The translations under genes were made by a program, and so were the position numbers. The notes beneath the pieces are model-generated. The model searched no databases. It saw only the letters and a program-made list of their open reading frames with translations, and was not told where the DNA came from. 64,000 bases of DNA from the NCBI GenBank assembly GCA_003255065.1, contig QAOA01003946.1, positions 124,001 to 188,000 on the forward strand, in the 5' to 3' direction. Within the stretch, counting starts at the first letter, position 1; every line of letters starts with the position of its first letter. The stretch is from Cercis canadensis (Eukaryota; Streptophyta; Magnoliopsida; Fabales; Fabaceae). Shown in pieces: positions 60,364 through 64,000 of this stretch.

Positions 60364-63300
60364 ATGGATCGTCAATCCATTTTCTTTCTTATTGTACTCA
60401 TTATTTCCATGTCCTGTATTACACAAGCCATCACTGCCAACCAGTCTAACTTTTTTTCTCTAATGAAGGAGTCTCTCTCAGGGAACTATCCACCGGATTG
60501 GGATGTCACAGGACAGAAACCTGTCTGCGACTTCACCGGAGTTAGCTGCAACAATCAAGGGGATGTCATCAAGGTTGATGTCTCCGGCTGGTCACTTTCT
60601 GGTAACTTCCCGTCAGATGTATGCTCTTACATGCCAGAGTTACGTGTTCTAAATCTCAGCTACAACCGGTTCAGAGGAAATTTTCTTGACAGCATAGTCA
60701 ACTGTTCCCTCTTGGAAGAGCTTACGATGAGTCATGTGAATCACACTGGAACACTTCCAGATTTCTCGCCTATGAAATTTCTTAGGATCCTTGATTTGTC
60801 ATACAACCTCTTTACTGGTCAGTTCCCCATGTCAGTATTTAATCTAACAAATATTGAGGTGCTTAACTTCAATGAGAATGGCGGTTTCAACTACTGGCAA
60901 CTGCCAGGGGATATTGATAGGTTGAAAAAGCTCAAGTCTGTGTTGTTGATGACATGCATGGTGGTTGGACGAATCCCGCCATCAATAGGGAACATTACGT
61001 CCCTTGTTGATCTTGAGTTGAGTGGAAATTTTCTGACGGGTCAAATTCCTAAAGAGCTTGGGTTGCTGAAAAACTTGCAGTTACTTGAGCTATACTACAA
61101 CCAACTGTTGGTTGGCAATATACCAGATGAGCTAGGAAATCTCACAGAGCTCAGAGATTTGGATATGTCAGTCAATAAACTGACGGGAAGTATCCCAGAA
61201 TCTGTATGGCGCCTCCCCAAACTGGAAGTCTTGCAGTTTTACAACAATAGCCTCACAGGAGAAATCCTAGATGTGATAGGAAACTCAACAACCCTGAGAA
61301 TGTTATCTCTTTATGGCAACTTCCTGAGTGGACTAGTTCCAAGAAATCTGGGTAAACACACGGGACTGGTAGTTCTAGACTTGTCGGAAAACAATCTCAC
61401 TGGTCCATTGCCAACAGAGGTTTGCAACGGAGGTAAACTGCTCTACTTTCTTGTTCTGGATAATATGTTTTCCGGACAGCTACCTGACAGTTATGCGAGA
61501 TGTTTGTCTCTTTTGAGGTTTCGGGTCAGCAATAACCGTTTGGAGGGCTCAGTTCCCGAGGGGCTTCTTGCTCTGCCACACGTTTCAATCATTGATTTGA
61601 GTTACAATGATTTCACTGGTCCAATCTCTTGGAAAATTGGAAATTGTAAGAACCTGTCAGAACTGTTCATACAGCGAAACAGGTTTACCGGGGTTATACC
61701 TCCTACAATCTCTCATGCTTTTAATCTGGTCAAGATTGATTTCAGTTATAACCTTCTGTCTAGTCCAATTCCTTCTGAAATTGGCTATCTGAGAAAGCTT
61801 AATTTGCTCATGTTGCAAGGGAACAAGTTAAATTCTTCCATGCCCAATTCACTTTCCTTATTGAAGTCTCTCAACGTTCTTGATCTCTCCAACAACCTTT
61901 TATCAGGAAACATCCCTGAAAATCTCTCTCAACTGCTAACCACTTCTATCAACTTATCCAATAATTTGCTTTCCGGTCCACTTCCGCTCTCATTGATAAA
62001 AGGAGGATTAGTAGAAAGCTTTTCTGGGAACCCAGGTCTTTGTGTTGTCTATGCTAACTCATCAGACCAGAACTTCCCCACATGTCCACAGACTTACAAC
62101 AGAAAGAGGCTAAATACCATATGGGTAGCTGGGATTTCAGTAGTTTTAATCATTATTGGAGCTGTCTTGTTTCTAAAACGCAGGTGTAGCAAAGAGAGAG
62201 CTGCCGTGGAACATGATGAGACACTATCTTCATCCTTCTTCTCTTACGAGGTAAAGAGTTTTCACAAAGTATCTTTCGACCAACGGGAGATCATGGAAGC
62301 GATGGTCGATAAGAACATAGTGGGACATGGTTCGTCTGGGACAGTGTACAAGATTGCCCTGAAAAACGGTGAATTTGTTGCGGTCAAGAGGCTGTGGAGT
62401 CGGAAAACAAAGGATTCGGCTCCTGAGGATGGATTAGTTTTGGACAAGTCATTGAAAACTGAGGTCGAGACCCTGGGAAGTGTAAGACACAAGAACATAG
62501 TCAAATTGTACTGCTACTTCTCGAGTTTGGACTGCAGCCTCTTGGTTTATGAGTATATGCCAAATGGTAATCTTTGGGATGCCCTGCACAAGGGTTGGAT
62601 CCATTTGGATTGGCCTATTCGCCATCAGATTGCCCTGGGCATTGCACAGGGTCTGGCATACCTCCACCACGATTTGCTACCTCCTATTATTCACCGAGAC
62701 ATCAAGTCAACTAATATCCTACTGGATATTAACTACCAGCCCAAGGTTGCAGATTTTGGGATCGCCAAGGTTTTACAAGCAAGAGGAGGGAAGGATTTCA
62801 CAACAACTGTTATTGCAGGAACATATGGTTACTTAGCCCCAGGTAATTCTCTGACCAAAGTCAAGTATAAGGTCATTACAGCGTTCAAATTTGAACAGAA
62901 AGTCCATGTTACCAGAATTTATTTCTTCTTTATTGTTGCTTAAGTGTATACCCATTATAATACTGCATATACAAAGACTCTCTGCAGCAAACAATTCTTT
63001 GTGAAGTTGAAGTGCTTACATATTCTCATAGTACTAAATTATGTCTTCTTAACACATAAAGAGAAAAAGAAAAAACTGATTTGTACGAGTAGTACTTTCA
63101 GTTTAGTCATCTAGTTTATCTTTTAGTTTCTTTTAGTCATGTAAGTTTCAATGAATATTTAATCCCACATGTGTGTTTTCATGGCTGTCACAGAATATGC
63201 ATATTCCCCCAGAGCAACAACCAAGTGTGATGTCTACAGTTTCGGGGTGATTCTAATGGAACTTGTTACTGGGAAGAAGCCAGTGGAGGCTGAATTTGGA

Positions 63301-63591
63301 GAGAACAGAAATATTGTATATTGGGTTTCAAACAAAATGGACAGGGATGGAGCTAGTGAGGTATTAGACAGGCGATTAAATGGGTCATTCAAGGAAGATA
63401 TGATTCAAGTGCTCCGAATTGCCATCAGCTGCACCTACAAAGCCCCAGCTAATCGACCAACCATGAAAGAGGTAGTTCAGCTGCTGATCGAGGCAGATCC
63501 ATGCAGATTCGATTCTTCCAAGTTGTCAGATAACAATAAGACCAAAGAAATATCAAATGTCACCATAATAAAGAACCCATTTGAATTATAA
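60364..63591 (+). CDS. CEPR1: LRR receptor-like kinase, CEPR1/XIP1 type (CEP peptide receptor)
   Basis: Two exons: 60364-62842 and 63194-63591. The 351-bp GT-AG intron is phase 1 inside the APE motif, the same position as in the upstream RLK7-like gene. The product is 958 aa. Order: signal peptide about 1-23, LRR N-cap with CDFTGVSC, about 19-20 LRRs, juxtamembrane Cys pair, transmembrane helix about 584-605 and an RD kinase with GHGSSGTVYK, Lys 675, HRD Asp 779 and DFG Asp 797. Stretches such as VKSFHKVSFDQREIMEAMVD, LLVYEYMPNGNLWDALHKG and RDIKSTNILLDINYQPKVAD are near-identical to CEPR1/XIP1 of Arabidopsis. That protein binds C-terminally encoded peptides to signal nitrogen demand from root to shoot and affects vascular organisation. 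The frame reading past 62842 to 62943 is intron. Looks intact and functional. Confidence 0.95.
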
Positions 63592-64000
63592 TTGAGGAGC
63601 TTAGAGGGGTATAGGAGGGAGCAGCATGACAACTACATGAGCAGTCTCTATCAATGCAATTGATAGACCCATTATAGGGAACGACTTACTATCATCTTTC
63701 CTAGCTAGATAAGTAGTTTGTAGATTCTATCTTTGACCGTGACTCTTTTCTCTCTCTCTGCTTCCTTTCTCATATGCTATTTTGACTCTTGTAAAAATTT
63801 ACTAGTTCAAGTCCATATCGGTGCTTTACTATGCACAGCATTCACGTTTCATAGACCCACACTTGAAATCATTCACCAACTTGCTTGAGGAGTTTTGTTT
63901 TTTTTCTCTTGTAAAAATTTACTAGTTCAAGTCCATATCGGTGCTTTACTATGCACAGCATTCACGTTTCATAGACCCACACTTGAAATCATTCACCAAC
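63592..64000. other. CEPR1-like 3' flank
   Basis: Presumed 3' UTR and downstream DNA. No AATAAA was seen before the window end. A 120-bp-period direct duplication fills the last 215 bp. Confidence 0.5.
63786..64000. repeat. Direct duplication, 120-bp period, running off the window
   Basis: The segment from 63786 (CTCTTGTAAAAATTTACTAG) to about 63880 reappears identically from 63906 to 64000. There is no N between copies. The second copy is cut by the window end, so the full unit is unknown. Confidence 0.85.

Noticed and set aside
60258..60449. Possible upstream ORF overlapping the CEPR1-like start
   Set aside because: The frame begins with GTG, not ATG, and the signal is unlikely to be used in a plant leader.
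62843..62943. C-terminal end of a truncated CEPR1-like kinase
   Set aside because: This is intron sequence; the kinase continues in the second exon from 63194, restoring the APE motif.
1..64000. CRISPR arrays, operons, tRNA or rRNA genes, conserved microRNA hairpins
   Set aside because: No spaced repeat array, intact tRNA cloverleaf, rRNA segment or known plant microRNA sequence was recognised by eye; a covariance-model scan was not possible.

Overview
This window is nuclear DNA of a eudicot, probably a woody rosid, though the species cannot be named from sequence alone. The evidence is AT-rich intergenic DNA, GT-AG introns, a SUT4-type sucrose transporter, two LRR subfamily XI receptor kinases, a DOG1-like protein, plant Ty1/copia and Ty3/gypsy retrotransposons, and hAT and Tourist-like DNA elements. 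No prokaryotic, organellar or CRISPR signal was seen.

Layout: (1) 1-4.8 kb is non-coding. (2) 4.9-6.7 kb (minus) is a two-exon MATE transporter of 518 aa. (3) 10.9-28.3 kb (minus) is one five-exon gene for a 500-aa SUT4/SUC4-type sucrose transporter. Its last intron is about 13.5 kb because a Ty3/gypsy chromovirus (12481-23464) landed in it and was itself hit in gag by a younger Ty1/copia element (13250-18632). Both retroelements lie antisense to the host gene. (4) 28.3-35.8 kb is intergenic and holds a 2.47-kb non-autonomous hAT element (30979-33449). (5) 35.86-36.59 kb (plus) is a single-exon DOG1-like gene. A second hAT-type element (36598-37412) sits directly after its stop codon. (6) 37.4-48.7 kb is gene-poor, with a probable solo LTR and a 918-bp Tourist-like element. 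(7) 48.7-51.8 kb (plus) is an LRR receptor kinase of the RLK7 type. (8) 51.8-60.3 kb is intergenic, with a long inverted repeat and a 196-bp hAT MITE. (9) 60.4-63.6 kb (plus) is an LRR receptor kinase of the CEPR1/XIP1 type.

The host genes are not an operon. Two neighbours, RLK7-like and CEPR1-like, are both peptide-hormone receptors of LRR subfamily XI and share an intron at the same kinase position. The sucrose transporter and the MATE protein are membrane transporters.

Assembly caution: nine single Ns occur. Four of them (8105, 17986, 19925, 43465) separate near-identical direct copies of 160, 417, 273 and 19 bp. These look like uncollapsed contig or haplotype overlaps rather than biology, and two of them distort the retroelement models. 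I found no convincing previously undescribed system. The most unusual architectures are the nested retroelements inside the SUT4 intron and the hAT insertion whose target-site duplication contains a host stop codon.
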